From Eonycteris spelaea (Eukaryota; Chordata; Mammalia; Chiroptera; Pteropodidae): a DNA stretch of 64,000 bases. The stretch spans positions 806,001-870,000 of the forward strand of contig PUFA01000118.1 in NCBI GenBank assembly GCA_003508835.1. The letters run 5' to 3'. Below, piece after piece: positions 36,481-49,974 of the stretch. Made by a program: the position numbers and the translations under genes. Below the pieces are notes generated by a model. It had not been told where the DNA came from and made no database searches. It saw nothing but the letters and a program-made list of their open reading frames with translations. Numbering within the stretch: position 1 is the stretch's first letter; each line of letters opens with the position of its first letter.

Positions 36481-37094
36481 TTAACATTCTTATTTAAGAG
36501 AATTTGGAATCCCCAAATGCCAAAACAAGATCAGGTAGCCAAAACCCACACTAGAAACTTTAAAACTCTCTAGAGAGCATTCATGACGTTGGTAAATAGT
36601 TCTCTGGGTTTTTCCCTTGAGGTAAATGCTAGATTTCCTGACTACTTTGAGTGGTTAGGCAGGGAACCTGAAGGGTACATCCTTTGTGTGCCCAGACTTT
36701 TAATAAATTCCCCGTTTTTCAGCCCTACTTGTAACTTCTGCCCTCTGTCAGATCTTCTGGCTCTGAACCCAAGAATTGCCTATGTTTCCAAAGGCAGATA
36801 GATTCCCATCTCCCTTGCAACACCCGTGGAGCATACGTCTGATGGTTGTCCGTCTTCTGTTTCAACTGACAATACCTTCCACCTACTTTACATGATCCAC
36901 CAATTTGTTGAAATCTCTCATGTGTTGAGCCTTCTCATGTTTATTGATAATATAGAATATTTATTTTTTCTTTTTTTTTACATTTCTTTAATTTCATTTC
37001 ATTAGATTCCAAGAGAATAGAGGGATATGTACCCAGTTTTTTGGTTTTGTTTTGTTTTTTGGTAAGTGCTCAATGGCAGGCAGTTTCAGATCAT
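36481..37094. other. intergenic, nothing recognised
   Basis: No gene or confident repeat. A T-rich run lies near 36960-36980. Confidence 0.4.
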
Positions 37095-37480
37095 GCTCTG
37101 TTATAGACTCAATTGTGTCCCCTGCAAAATCCATAGGTTGAAACCTCAGTCCACAATGTGAGTATATTTGAAAATAAGGCCTTTAAAGAAGTAATTAAGG
37201 TTAAATAAGGTCATAAGAGTGAGGCCCTAATGCAACAGGACTGGTCTCCCTATGAGAGGAAGAGATACCAGAATATACATATACAGAGAAAAGACCATGT
37301 GAGGAAATGATGAGATTGGCTCTCTTAAAGCCAAGGAGAGAGGCCTCAGGAAAAATGAAATGGCACATTTCCATGAAAGTGAGGAGTCTAAGAAGGATGC
37401 TTCATGAAAGAGAAGGCCAGTATATTTCTACATGGATGTAGACTGAAGGAATTCTCTAGGCTGGCTCCAGACATTTCTTA
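37095..37480 (+). mobile_element. MaLR LTR (MLT1/MST-like)
   Basis: Starts TGTTATAGACTCAATTGTGT, then CCCCTGCAAAATCCATAGGT, TTAAATAAGGTCATAAGAGT and GAGGCCCTAATGCAACAGGA. This is the 5' half of a MaLR LTR; the 3' end is degraded. Confidence 0.85.
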
Positions 37481-38221
37481 AGAAATCATTTGGACCATAT
37501 GTGAATATATATATGAAAGATTTTCTAGATCCATTATGGAGAAAAGTAATCAACATGACCACACAAAAAGGTAAAAGTTCTATACGGAAAAAAAAATGCC
37601 TTAAGCAAACTTAAGAGGTGAAAAGCTGAGGGAAAACATCTGGGCAATACATTTAAGAGACATGAGCTCAATGTTTACTAGTTAAAATTTTTTTAAATGA
37701 AAATGATAAATACATTAGAAAACTAGATGAAATATAAGAATAAGCAACTTACAAAGGAAGAAATAAAAATGTCCAAAAATAGATCTAAAAATTATAGCTA
37801 ATTAAGTATACCTGTTCCCCCAATAATACCACTTGGAATAGAACTGGTTATAACTTGTCTTGGAATTATTCTCCATTAGTTATTTGTATGTGTAAAACAG
37901 CCATTGTCTCTGGTACACTTTCAGCTAATAAAAGTAGAAACATAAAAGATTGTGTACTCTGAGGCATGATCTTTGGGATACTCTAAAATGGCGAGGGGCA
38001 TGTCCAATTCTGCCTTGGTCTCTAAGGTATTTATTTTATGTTTGAACATAATATTTATCTATAATGACTGAAAAGCATATGAAACATAGAGTTGAACTAT
38101 GTAAAGAATCAAAGATAGAGCATCACTCTGGATGCTAAAATGTAAATTGCACAGCAGTTGTTTAAAGTATCTTAGGGAATGTTTGAGGATATGCAATGAG
38201 TGTAACCGACTTCTAAGATGA
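37481..38221. other. intergenic, A-rich, possibly old L1
   Basis: Sequence around 37560-37800 is A-rich with L1-like wording (AGACATGAGCTCAATGTTTA, ACTTACAAAGGAAGAAATAA), but too diverged for a firm call. Confidence 0.4.
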
Positions 38222-38705
38222 CTGTATTAGTTTGCTGTGGCTGTTATTTACAAAATGCTACAAAATTGATGGCTTAAAACAACAGAAAGGTATTTTTTTT
38301 AGTTCTGGAGGCCAGAAGTCTGAAATATATCACTGTGCCAAAATCAAGGTGTTGGCAGGGCCACACTGTCTTTGGAGGCTTCAGGGGAGAATCCATTCCT
38401 TGCCTCTTCCAGTTTCTGGTGGTTCCTGGCTTTCTTTGGCTTGAGGCCACATCTTTAAATTGTTCTTTAATTCATATTTACATTGCCTTTTCCTTTGTGT
38501 GTCTATGAACCAACCTCCTGTCACTCTTTCCATAAGGATATTTGTGATGGCATTTAGTAATGTCATCTGCTTGGAATATGCAGAATAATTTCCCCATCTC
38601 AGGATCCTTAATCACACTTGCAAAAACTTTGCCATATACGGTAATATTCACAGGTTCCAGGAATTAGGACTTGGTATTTTTGAGGGGAAGTGGGGGTAAG
38701 ATTCT
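38222..38705 (-). mobile_element. MaLR LTR, reverse orientation
   Basis: Begins TGTATTAGTTTGCTGTGGCT, then GATGGCTTAAAACAACAGAA, TTCTGGAGGCCAGAAGTCTG, and near the end TTCACAGGTTCCAGGAATTA plus GGACTTGGTATTTTTGAGG, as in reverse-oriented MST/MLT1 LTRs. Confidence 0.9.
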
Positions 38706-39464
38706 GACACCAATTACAATGTGTGTTTTCTTCCACACCACAGAGCAAATTTCAACACCAGCCAGGTGTCCTACAATTCAATTCTGGCCCTATCCACCTG
38801 GAGATAGTATCAAATCCCATGGTTAAAGGCATATCTTACAAACTGCCCTCCCCCACCCACCTCCACTTCAGCCACCGATCACAAGTTCATGTTGTCACCT
38901 GTGCTTCTGACCAACTGGCTGTAGATGGGAGATTCTCACAGCTCCTTTCTTTGAGTTTGATAAATTTGCTAGAGCTTCTCAGAGAACTCAGAGAAACATT
39001 ACTTACTTGATTGTCCATTTAATATAAATTGATATAACTCATAAACAGCCAGATGGAAGAGATGTATAGGGCAAGGGGCAGAGAGATTCCGTGCTCTCTG
39101 AGCAGCTACTCTCTCTACAAACCCATGTGTTCACAACCCAGAAGCTCTTGGAACACTGTCCTTGACATAGGCATGATTGATTAAATCATTGGCCATTGGT
39201 GACTGGACTCAATCTTCAGTTCGTGTTCCCTCCCAGAGTGAGGGAATGGAACTGAAAATTATAATCTTCTGATCACATGGTTGGTTCTTCTGGAGACTAA
39301 CCACCATCCTTAGGTAACTTAGGGACATTCCAGAAATCTCTTCATTAATGTGACAAACGATACCTTTTTTGCTCTCACTACTTAGAAAATACCAAGGGTT
39401 TTAGGAGCTCTGTGCCAGGAATAAAGATGAAATATATTTTTTGATATAAATCACAGTATCACAG
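38706..39464. other. intergenic, nothing recognised
   Basis: Balanced composition, no clear repeat. Includes a short C-rich patch near 38850. It could be MaLR internal debris between the LTRs at 38.2-40.1 kb, but their opposite orientations argue against one provirus. Confidence 0.4.
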
Positions 39465-39642
39465 CAAGGGCACGATTCCGTCTGCCACAATGACCTCTTA
39501 TAAGTCCTATCTCCTAGTGTTCACAGTCTTGTTTGGTTCCCTCCCATATTGAACTAGAGTTGGTCTATGTGACCAATAGCATACAGCAGAGGTGATAGTA
39601 TGTGGATTCTGAGATTAGGTTAAAAAACTGCAGCGTCCATCT

Positions 39643-39700
<58 letters not shown>

Positions 39701-40060
39701 CCCATTATTCTGGATACTACAGCTGCCATTTCTGCAAGATGATCAAGCAGCTCAATGGAGAGGCCATGTGGTGACGAAATAAGACTTTTCCCAACATCCA
39801 GGAAGGAACCGAGGACTGCAGGTGATAACATGTAAGGGAGCCTTCTTGTAAATGGACCTTCCAGTGCCAGTTAAGGCTTCAGAACACTGCATCCCAAGCT
39901 GACAGCTTGACTGCAACTTCATGAGAGACCCTGAGACAGAACCACAGTGAAACTGCTCCCACACTCTTGTCCTCAGAAACCATGAGATAATAAATGCTAT
40001 TTTAGGCCATTAAATTTTGAGAGTGATTTGTCAAGCAACAATAGATAACTAATACAGAAA
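39465..40060 (+). mobile_element. MaLR-type LTR containing (TC)n
   Basis: Phrases in order: CTGAGATTAGGTTAAAAAAC, a (TC)n tract (39647-39696), CAGCTCAATGGAGAGGCCAT, GACTGCAACTTCATGAGAGA, CCCTGAGACAGAACCACAGT, GAGATAATAAATGCTATTTT, and the end CAACAATAGATAACTAATAC. The position of the TC tract is normal for this family. Confidence 0.85.
39647..39696. repeat. (TC)n microsatellite, 50 bp
   Basis: 25 uninterrupted TC units within the LTR above. Confidence 0.97.
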
Positions 40061-40714
40061 GTGTAGATTTGTGTGCAGCTAAGGATTGGTGGAAATCCAT
40101 TAATTCTGTGAGAGGCCTCATAAATATCACTGCAGTGTGTATTATTTTCCATAAAGTAGATTAATAAAAACGGACCCGAAACGACAGCAAACGATTGTAT
40201 GAAAGATATCCAGAAGGTTATAGCAGGAAAATTGTCATGATAAAAGGATTTAAAGCAACAGAAAGAGCAATTGCCAACATATAGTATGGAACTACATTAT
40301 CAGAGGGACTGTGCTATGATGACTCTGTGCTGGCCTGATTTCATTTGTACTCCTATTTTCTGGAAGGCATTCCTTAAAGAGTATACATGTAATCTAAAAA
40401 ATGCAAATTTAAACAAAAATGAAATACCATGTTTTACCTTTTTAATTTGTAAATGTGAAGACAAATTAATACTTGACCTTGACTGCATGTATTTCTAGTG
40501 GGAGTACAAACTAATATAGTATTTCTCCAGGGCAATTTAATAGTATGTTTTGAAAGCCTAAAAAATGTGCTTAATAAACAATTATGCTTTTAGATATTTT
40601 TCTTAATAATCATAATTAAGGCACAGCTTATTTAATATGGCATTGTTTATAAGCTTGACATAATTTAAAAGTATGAATAATCTAAATAGCAAACATAGGG
40701 CTTAGTTAAATTTA
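40061..40714. other. intergenic, nothing recognised
   Basis: AT-rich, without a clear repeat family or gene. A 75-codon plus-strand frame at 40271-40498 has no recognised motif. Confidence 0.4.
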
Positions 40715-42460
40715 TTGAGATATATTTCATGCTATAAAATTTCCTCTAAGCATAGCTTTCACTGCATCCCCCAAATTTTGATACATCATATTTTTATTTT
40801 CATTTAGTTTAAAATATTTAAAAATTTCTCTTGAGACTTCTTATTTAACCCACAGTTTATACAGATATCTGCTGTTTATTTGGAGATTTTTCTAGCTCTC
40901 TTATTGATATCTAGCTTAATTCTATTGTGATCTAATAATATATTCTTATGATTTTTACATTTTAAATTTGTTGAGGATAATTATGGTTAGAATAATCTTA
41001 CTGGCCAATGTGAACATGAGAATATATATTTTGCAGTTGTATTTATAGGAATAGCCTATAAATGTCAATTAGATCAATTTGATTGATAGTGCTGTTCAGA
41101 TCATCTGTATCATTACTGATTTCTGCTTGCTGGATTTATCATTACTGACTAGGCATGTTAAAGTCTACAACTGTAAAAGTGTCATCTAGTTTTATTTTCT
41201 TCTTTATCAGTTTTTGCCTTATGTATTCTGATGTTGTTTATTAGGTGCATATATATTTAGGATTAATATGTCAGACTGGATAATAATATAATCTCTGTAA
41301 CATTATGTAAAGCCCTTTTATAATCATGATAATTTTCCTTCTACTGAAAATTTAAATTAGTTCTTTGTTTCTTTCAACTTTATCTTCCTTCTCAACTTTT
41401 AATGAAACTTTTTATATGAATCCATTTTATTTCTCTCTTAGTATATCAATTACAGTTCTTTTAAAATTTTTACTTAATTATTATCTCAGAGTTTAAATAT
41501 TCATTTTAAATTAATCTGAGTCCACTTTCATATAACACTACTCTGCTTCATGTGACATAGCTATCTTATGGATCCCAATTCTCTTATTCTATTTTTTTAT
41601 CACATTCACATTATATTTTATGTGCAAACTGTATTTATTTACTTTCAAATTGTTGTTTATTACCTATATACTTGTTTTCATTGTTCAATTGCTATATCTT
41701 TTTTTTAACAGGAAAATGTAGTTTGGATATCATGTTTTGGGATAGAACATATCACAGTTGTCCCAATTCTAGTGAATGGAAATTTTTTATTTAATGGCTT
41801 TTCACTTTGTAGTCAGTTTTTCAGGAATGCATGAAAGACCCTAATAGGGATCAGTGTATCAACTTGTTGGCCAACACAAAGCCTGTCTGTGAACCAGATT
41901 TGGCCAGCAAGATGCTACTTGTGATGTTTAATGAAAAACTGGCTGCAAAAGTACTGTAAAAATGTTAAAGTGCTGAACAAGCATAAGAGTGATTATTCTA
42001 AGAGGTGGGATGATTCCTTCTGACATCACTATTATTCATTTTATGTGTAAATATGGTAGAATCACCCAATCATTGTTACTACAATTACTTTCAATGAACA
42101 GCTATATTATAGATTAGTTAAGAATAAGGAATGTAAAATAGTTTATTGCAAGGTATGTATTCCTCTCCACTCTTCCTTTTTTTATGTGTATCCAAATTAC
42201 TGACCTATATAATTTTCCTTCTGTCCGAATTTCTTTTAACATTGATTGAAAAGTAGGTGTGCAAGTGATGAATTTTCTCACTTTTTGTTCATCTGAGAAT
42301 GTCTTTATTTCTCCTAAGCTTTTGAAGAATAATTCCTCTGAATATAAAATTCTGAGTTGGTAGTTTTTTATTTTCTACAACATTTCGCTTCACTCTCTTT
42401 TTGCTTGCATGATTTCTGACAAGAAGTTCAATGTCATTGTTTTCATTCCTCCTCTATAGA
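40715..42460 (-). mobile_element. old L1, endonuclease region and 5' part
   Basis: Reverse-oriented L1: TCTATTGTGATCTAATAATA, AAATTTGTTGAGGATAATTA, ATAAATGTCAATTAGATCAA, TTATTAGGTGCATATATATT (ORF2 endonuclease region), then 5' sequences with AATGTCTTTATTTCTCCTAA and GACAAGAAGTTCAATGTCAT near 42300-42435. Many disruptions. Confidence 0.8.
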
Positions 42461-42814
42461 TAGAGGTAGGCCATTTTAGTCTGGCAATTAACAGAGTTTA
42501 TTAAGGGAAATTTGCATATGAGATCCCTTGGGCAGTGGCGAGATAGAGTGGATATCCTCTGCATTGCTTGGCAGGTGCAGAAAATTATATAACATGGAAA
42601 GATGGGTAGGTGTATTGGGGAGAGTCCCATCCCAGATAATGAAAAGTTTCTTACACACTTGTCCAGGGTGGTATTAGCTTGTTCTGGGAACCAGCATGCT
42701 ATGGGGGACAAGGGAGATCTATCAGCATCTTTAGGATACTGTAATGGTTCATACATGAAATTATAGATAAGCCAAAAGCCACAGAAATGTTCAACACAAA
42801 GAGTAAACCCCAAT
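42461..42814. other. intergenic, partly L1 3'-UTR-like
   Basis: The last part (AAAGAGTAAACCCCAATGTA at 42799-42818) resembles an old L1 3' UTR cut by the next L1 insertion. The rest is unrecognised. Confidence 0.4.
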
Positions 42815-42819
42815 GTAAA

Positions 42820-43395
42820 CTATGGAAAATAATTCAAAAAGATATGTGCACTTTTATGTTCATTACCGTAGTATTTGCAATAGCTAAGATATGAAAGCAA
42901 TCTAAGTGTCCATCAATAAGAAGAATGGATAAAGAGGTTGTGAAATATATATACAATGAAACATTATTCAGCCATAAAAAGAACTAAATGTTGCCATTTG
43001 TGGCAACATGAATGGACCTAGAGAGTGCTATTTTGAATAATCTGACAGGGAAAGACTAATACAGTATGATTTCACTTGTATGTTGAATCTGTAAAACAAA
43101 ACAAACAAACAAAATGAAATAGAAACAAACTCATAAATACAAAGAACAAACCAATAGTTGCCAAAGAAGAAAGAGTTAGGGGGAATGGGTGAAAAAGGGT
43201 GAGGGGATTAAGCCTACAAATTTCTAGTTACAAAATAAGTCATGGGGATGTAATATACAGCATAGAGAATAGAGTCATAATATAATAACTATATATGGCG
43301 ACAGATGGTTACTAGACTTATTGTGATCACTTAATAAGGTATATAAATGTTGAATAATAATAATTATAACTAATAAAATATTGTATTTCAGCTAT
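42820..43395 (+). mobile_element. L1 3' end (ORF2 end plus 3' UTR)
   Basis: Plus-strand phrases: TTGCAATAGCTAAGATATGA, CTAAGTGTCCATCAATAAGA, CATTATTCAGCCATAAAAAG, then the 3' UTR with GTTACAAAATAAGTCATGGG and ATATACAGCATAGAGAATAG. 5'-truncated. Confidence 0.9.
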
Positions 43396-43549
43396 AATTA
43401 AAAATAATTAAAAATATTCCCTTTAAAAATCAGTAATTATATTAAAGTGCTACATTGGAAAATAATCACTTAATGCAAAATAAAACAGTAAAGGAGGAAT
43501 AGAAAAACAAAAAAGACATGAGATATATGGAAAAAATAAAAAGGCAATC

Positions 43550-46500
43550 AAATTTAACTGTATTAGTAAGATTGTGAAGGAATTAAATAATTCAATCAAA
43601 TGGCAGTGAGTTAGATTAGATTAAAAAAACCCAAAATGATCCCACTATATGTTGTCTATAGAAGCTGCACTTTAGATTCAAAGATACAAATAGATTAATA
43701 ATAAAAGGACATAAAAATATAAAAGTTCAATCTACCTGGAGGCTATAACAATTATAAAGTTATAGCTGTGTAATAAAAGAGCACAAAATACTGAAGCAAA
43801 AAGTGACAGAAATGAAGGGAGATATAATTTAAGAATAATAGTGGGAGATTTTAATATCCTGCTTTCAACAATGGATAGAACAACTAGACAGAAAACCTAT
43901 AAAGAAATAGAAGATTTGAACAACATTATAAACCATTTATACCTAACAGACATCTATAGAACACTCCAATCAACAATCACAGAATATATAGTCTTATCAA
44001 AAGCACATGGAACATTAGATCTTATGCTAGGTCATAAACAAATCTCAATAAATTTGAGAGAATAGAAATAATATAAAGTATATTCTATGAACAGAATGGA
44101 ATGAAATAAAATTCAATAGCAGCAAAGATGTGGGAAATTCACAGATATGTGAAACTTAAACAACATACTCTAATAACCAATAGGTCAAAGACAAAATCAA
44201 AACAGAAATCTGAAAATACTTTGAGACAAATGAAAATAAAGACATAACCAAAAACTAGTTATTTGAAAAGATCAACCAAATTGACAGATTTTTGCTAGTT
44301 TGACTAAGAAAAAAAGAGAAAAGACTCAGATTTCTAAAATTAGAAATGAGAGAGGGGACCTTACTATTCACCGTACAGAGACAAAAAGAGTTAGAAAGGA
44401 ATACTCTAAACATTTATATGCCAACAAATGGAATGACTTAGATGAAATGGTCAATTTCTAGAAAGACACAAAATGGAGTCAAGAAAAAACAGACAATCTG
44501 AATAGATCTATAACAGGCAGAGATTAAATTAGTAATAATAATTTTAAAAACTATCACCTGCAAAAAAGCTGCAGATGGTTTTAACGATGAATTCTACCAA
44601 AAAATGTATACAATTTTAATGCTAATCTTCATAAACTCTTCCAAAATATAAATGTGGATAAAACACTTCCCAATTAATTTTATGAGTACAGGCAAAGACA
44701 TCAGAAGAAAATAGCACTATAGGCCACTATTATCTCTTATGAATATGGATGCAAAAATCATCAACAAAATACTAGCAAATCTAATTTAGCAATATGTAAA
44801 AGAATTATACACCACAAACACATGAGATTTATCCAGGAATATAGGGTTATATTACATATGAAACCAATTAATGTAATATATCATATAAATAGAATGAAAA
44901 ACCAGAATCACTTTATCATCTCATTAGATGTAAAAAAAGAGTTTAACAAAATCTAGCACCCAATTATAATTTAAAAACCCAACAAACTAGAAATGGAAAG
45001 GAATTTCCTCAACCTAATAGCTAAAATCATATGTAACAGTGAAAAGCTGAATAATTTCCCTTTACAATATGGACTAACTCAATATTGTTCTGGAGATTCT
45101 AGCCAATGTAATTAGGTAAGAGAAAATAATAAAAGGTATCCAAATTGGAAAAGAAGAAGTAATACTATCTCTACTCACAAATGACATCTTATATATAGAA
45201 AATCTTAAGGAATTCTTAGGGTTAAAAACTATTCGAACTAATAAAATAATTCAGCAAGGTTGCAGATTATGAGATCAGCATGTGAAAATCAGTTGTATTT
45301 CTATATACTTGCAATGAACAATAAAATGAAGTTAAGAAAAACAATTCCAATTAAAATAGTACCAAAGAAATAAATTTAACAAAAGAAGTGTAAAACTTAT
45401 ATTCTGAAAACTACAAAACATTGCTGAAAGAAATTGGAGGATCTAAATAATTAGAAGAACATTCTATGTTCATGGTTTAGAAGACTGAATATTGTAAAGA
45501 TGGCAATACTCTTTAAATTGATCTACTGATTCAATGAAACTCCTATCAGAATCCCAGCTGACTTCTTTGTGGAAAATGACAGGCAGATTCTAAAATTCAT
45601 ATGGAATCACAAGGGATCCACTATAGAAAAAAACAATTCCGAAGAAGAATACAGTGGGAGAGCTCCCAATTTCAAAACTAATTACAAATCAGTGGTAATC
45701 AAGACATTTTGGTACGGACATAAGGGTATACATATATATCAATGGGATAGAATTGAGAGTCTAGAAATAAACCTATACATCTATGATCGACTGGTTTTCT
45801 GTACAGGTGCCAAAACCATTAAGTGGAAAAATACTAATCTTTAAAAAAAAAATGGTTCTGGGGCAACACAGCATGCAAAAATATAAAGTTAGACCCCTAC
45901 TTTACACTATACACAAAATTAACTCAAAATGAATCAAAGTCTTAAACATAAGAGCTAACTAAATCTATGTAACTTTTGAAAAAAAAAACATAATGGTAAA
46001 CTGAATTTGGCAAAGGGTTCTTAGATATGACACCAAGGGACAAACAACAAAAGAAAACCTAGATAAATTGGACTTCATCAAAATTAAAAACATCTGTGCT
46101 TCAAAGGACACCCTCAAATAAATGAAAAGGCAACCCACAGGAGAAAATATTTGTAAATTATATATCTAGTAAGGGTCTAGATCCAGATTATATACAGAAT
46201 GCTTATAAATCAATAATAAAAAGTTAAGTAACTCAAATAAAAAGTGGACAAAGGAGATAAATAGATATTTCTTCAAGGAAGGTATACAGATGACCAATAA
46301 GCACGTGAAATGATGCTTGACATTATTAGTCATCAGCAAATTGCAAGTCAAACACTCAAGGAGATACCACTTCATCCCTACTAGCATATCTAGAATCAAA
46401 AAGTCAGATAATAGCAAGTGTTGGAAAGGATGTGGAGAATTCAGAACCCTCATACACTGCTGGTGGGAGTGTAAATTGGTACGGCAACTTTGGAAAAAAA

Positions 46501-47085
46501 CAATCTTACAGTTCCTTAAATGATTAAACATATTACCATAGAAGCCAACAATTCCAACAGAAATTCCAACAATTCCAATTTCAACAGAAATAACATGTCC
46601 ACACTGAAACTTGTACATGAATGTTTATAGTAGCATTATTTATAATAATCCAAATGTCCATCAACTGATGAATGGATAAACAAAAGTGGTATATCCGTAA
46701 AATGGAATATTATTTGGTCAAAAAAGGAATAAAGCTTGATACATGCTACGATATGAATAAATGTTGAAAACTGAAAGGAGTCCCTAACAAAAGATCACAT
46801 ATTATGATTTCATCATATGAAATGTCCAGAAGAGAGAAATTTGCAGCAACAGAAATAGATTAATGGTTGTCTAGGGCTACTGGGTGGCAGGAGGAGACTA
46901 GGGAAACTGGGGGTGTGATATTAAAGTTTACAGGGTTTCTTTTTGGACTGATGAAAATATTCTAAAATTGACTGTGGTGAAGGTTGCACATATCTGTAAA
47001 TATACTAAAAATTATCGAATTGTACATTTAAAATAGATCATGTGGTGTATGAACTATATCTCAATAAGGCTGTTTAAAAAAATTG
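43550..47085 (+). mobile_element. old L1, long fragment (ORF2 and 3' UTR)
   Basis: The longest L1 copy in the window. It runs from the endonuclease domain (GTGGGAGATTTTAATATCCT, GAAGATTTGAACAACATTAT at 43841-43930) through the reverse-transcriptase region (ATGCAAAAATCATCAACAAA near 44750) to the ORF2 end (TACACTGCTGGTGGGAGTGT near 46453) and a 3' UTR ending with ATATCTCAATAAGGCTGTTT. The frame is broken many times, so no protein is made. The 3' UTR type points to an old L1M subfamily. Confidence 0.92.
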
Positions 47086-47378
47086 TGAGTGATGACTTTT
47101 AAGCTCTTTACACGTCTGAGCGGAAACCAAAAGTGATTAATTATGACGATAGTTTTTGTAGATGAATGCTTATGGGCACCGGTTGATGTGTATATCTTAT
47201 TGAGTGAAAATGGCAGTCTATAAAACAACACACATGCTTCTATTTAAAAGTATTTTTATAAACATAGAAAAATATATGTAAGGATTGTTGAAAGTGATTG
47301 TTCTTGTTGGTGAAGATATGAATATTTTAATTTTCCTCTTTATGTGTAGCAGTGATGTCTATAGTGGATATGTCTACA

Positions 47379-47420
47379 TCTATCTGTCTGTCTATCTATC
47401 TATCTATCTATCTATCTATC
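47379..47420. repeat. (TATC/TGTC)n microsatellite
   Basis: Tetranucleotide repeats TCTG then TATC, about ten units, ending before ATCTATTTG. Confidence 0.95.
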
Positions 47421-47969
47421 ATCTATTTGTCACCTATCAACTTTGTATTTGAAAAAAATATTTAAAAATTATTTCGTGTCTACTATAACACAATCGAAAC
47501 CCAGAGAACATGGCTGCTGCACTTTATTATGAAAAAACTCTTAAATAAATTATTCATAAAGAAACAATCTCAGTAAAGGACTCATAGAATATGTATCTTT
47601 GAATGATATAACCTAGTATAGACTTCAAGTTTAACTATCGGGTAAGTATATATCCCAGTAAATGTACAGGGTAGTTTACTGAACGGGCAGTAAAGATTTA
47701 AACTCAATAAATGTTAAACGATATTTATTAAAAGCAAAACACTGACTTTAAAATAGTTTATCTGTAGCCTTTCTATTTAACAGCAATTAATTTTTTAAAA
47801 AAGTCACTCCTAGATTGGGACAATAAGACCTGGCTATCTGTGATGGGCACTTACTTTTTTTCTAAGTGAGAGCGTTAAGTGGAAAAGTGGAGAAAAAGCA
47901 TCCAGGTCATCCAAAAATGACATTAAATCTTTGAAGGGTATTCAAGCAAGCAAAGATAATATTATGCAT

Positions 47970-48027
47970 TTTTATATTATATTATATTATTATATTAATT
48001 ATATTATTACATTATATTATATTATAA
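47970..48027. repeat. (ATATT)n-like AT-rich microsatellite
   Basis: Pentanucleotide-like TATAT/TATTA units with interruptions over about 58 bp. Confidence 0.9.
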
Positions 48028-48479
48028 TTGGAAATACAAGATACCTCAGGTGAGTATCTTATACTTATTTATAAATCTCTCAAACAAACTTTGTTTCATC
48101 CATATACAGATATTCTAGAGTAAAAATATGGTTACCTAAACTACTACCCACGTCATTAATTTTTTCCCCCTTTCTATTGCTTATTCCAAGCACAGGAAAA
48201 TATTTACTAACAGAAAGTGTTTTTTTCTTTCTTTTAAAAAAAATCATAGTGTCATTGTGCTTCCTTTTACTTTTAGGTGCCTCGGTTCATATGATAATTT
48301 TATGCTCTCCCTACCTATGAGGATACTATTTAGTGTCACAGTTTGAAATACCACATTTTTATGGATTTCAAATTACTTTATGCATTTCTCTGTAAGTATA
48401 TTAAATGTGAGCTTTTCAAATAGTAGAAATGCAAATGGGCCTAGTGAGAACAAGAATTAGGAAGTAATTCAGTTATGAC

Positions 48480-48660
48480 ATTATAGTTGGCATTTATTAA
48501 ACTCCTACCATTTACTAGGTGAATGCACTCTTTTAATCTACACAGTAAACTATGAAATAGGACACTAAGGCTCACAGAGTTCACACATCTTGTTTAACAT
48601 AACCACACATTCAGTAAGTGACAGAGGTAGGCTTAAACCAGGTGTTCATCTCCAAAATCT
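48480..48660 (-). repeat. MIR SINE remnant
   Basis: Reverse MIR order: GGCATTTATTAAACTCCTAC, CATTTACTAGGTGAATGCAC, ACTAAGGCTCACAGAGTTCA, CAGTAAGTGACAGAGGTAGG. Confidence 0.85.
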
Positions 48661-48754
48661 GAACTTTTTCTATATTACTCCAGGAGAATGAAAGGACACC
48701 TTTTTGATAACCTCATAGCCCTGGCTAATTTATGGGTATAGCCCTTGAGCTAAT

Positions 48755-48975
48755 GTTGGAAATTTAGTTAAGAACTTGGGCTCTAGAGTCAGATCTAGGT
48801 TTATGCTACTCATTATGTGTATAATCTTGAGCAAGTAAACTAAGCATACCCAAGTTTCCTCATTTAGAGTGGGGCAGAATACGACTGACCTCATAGAGTT
48901 GTTGTGAAGAGTAAATGTGATTATTATATGCAAAGTCTTAGCACTGCTACGTAATTGTTAGGTGTTATTATGATG
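48755..48975 (+). repeat. MIR SINE remnant
   Basis: Forward MIR order: AACTTGGGCTCTAGAGTCAG, AATCTTGAGCAAGTAAACTA, CCAAGTTTCCTCATTTAGAG, TGACCTCATAGAGTTGTTGT. It lies head-on to another MIR about 100 bases to the left. Confidence 0.92.
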
Positions 48976-49974
48976 ATGAGAAAATCGTCCTGATAATTTT
49001 ATAAAATAAGATTCCATTCCTATGGTCATGCTGTGATGTCCCTAGAAAGAAAAAGGAATTCCTATTATGAGGTATCTTTGGAATTAGGATAACCTGGCCA
49101 GAAAACAATACCTTGTAGGTTGACTGTAAACTGAGGTGAGTTGCATTTGCTTCTTTGGGGATCTTTTTCAGGCTTGGACTCTGTGGCATCTGTATGTCTT
49201 TTGTGGTATAGGAACATGGCTTCTTCCTCATGGAGGCGAGCTGTGTTCTAAGCCAGGAGGCCCATCTTATGACAGCAAGAAGGCAGTCATGTCGGGGACC
49301 AAGTGCTCAAGGCCTTGTGCTTGCAGGTTCACAGAGCAGCCACATCCAGGACATTACAAATTATACTTTGAGTTGTAATTTCCTTCTGTTATCCTCAGGA
49401 CTTTAATGAAGACCAACCACATGTTTTAGTCTGGTCTCAGCTCTGCTGTAGGAAATTAAGGGAAGGGTCTGTGTTCATGCTTTGGCTAGAGTGGGAAAAG
49501 TGAAAACAAGTGTTGTGGTTTAAGGTTTCAATTGTTATATGTATGCACAAAATTCTTTACCACATATATTTGTACTTTATTGAAACTGGTAGTCAAATGT
49601 GTTAGGTTGGTTTTCAACTCAAAATCTGCTCATGATACTGACACAGTATCAAAGTGAATCTATGAGTTCCATTTCATTCTGTTCATTCATTCATTCAAGT
49701 CTTTGAGACTCTAGCAGGAATAATTCTCTAGGATAAATACAGGAATACAAACAATAGGATTCCTTCAAATAAGAATGAATAGATATTGGGTATATCCCAA
49801 AACACAAATGTCCAATGTTACAATCCTTGAGGAAGATACTAATATTATTCCCATTTGATTTATAAAATACTGAAGTGTAGAAAAATTACCTAATTTGTAG
49901 TTGACTATACAACTAGTGAATGACAATATGGATTTTAACCCATTTATGTCTGACTCTGGAGCCCAGATGTTTTT
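48976..49974. other. intergenic, nothing recognised
   Basis: No confident repeat or gene. GC content rises slightly at 49150-49360. Confidence 0.4.

Larger units (their letters stand above)
47086..48479. other. intergenic with two microsatellites
   Basis: AT-rich. Holds the (TATC)n and (ATATT)n tracts listed separately. The part around 47220-47350 shows weak similarity to L1 3' UTR remnants. No gene. Confidence 0.4.

Noticed and set aside
38222..40060. A single provirus bounded by the LTRs at 38.2 and 39.5 kb
   Set aside because: The two LTRs are in opposite orientations and of different types, and no internal retroviral genes are visible between them.
46166..46618. 150-codon minus-strand frame
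   Set aside because: Antisense of the L1 ORF2 C-terminal region, not a gene.
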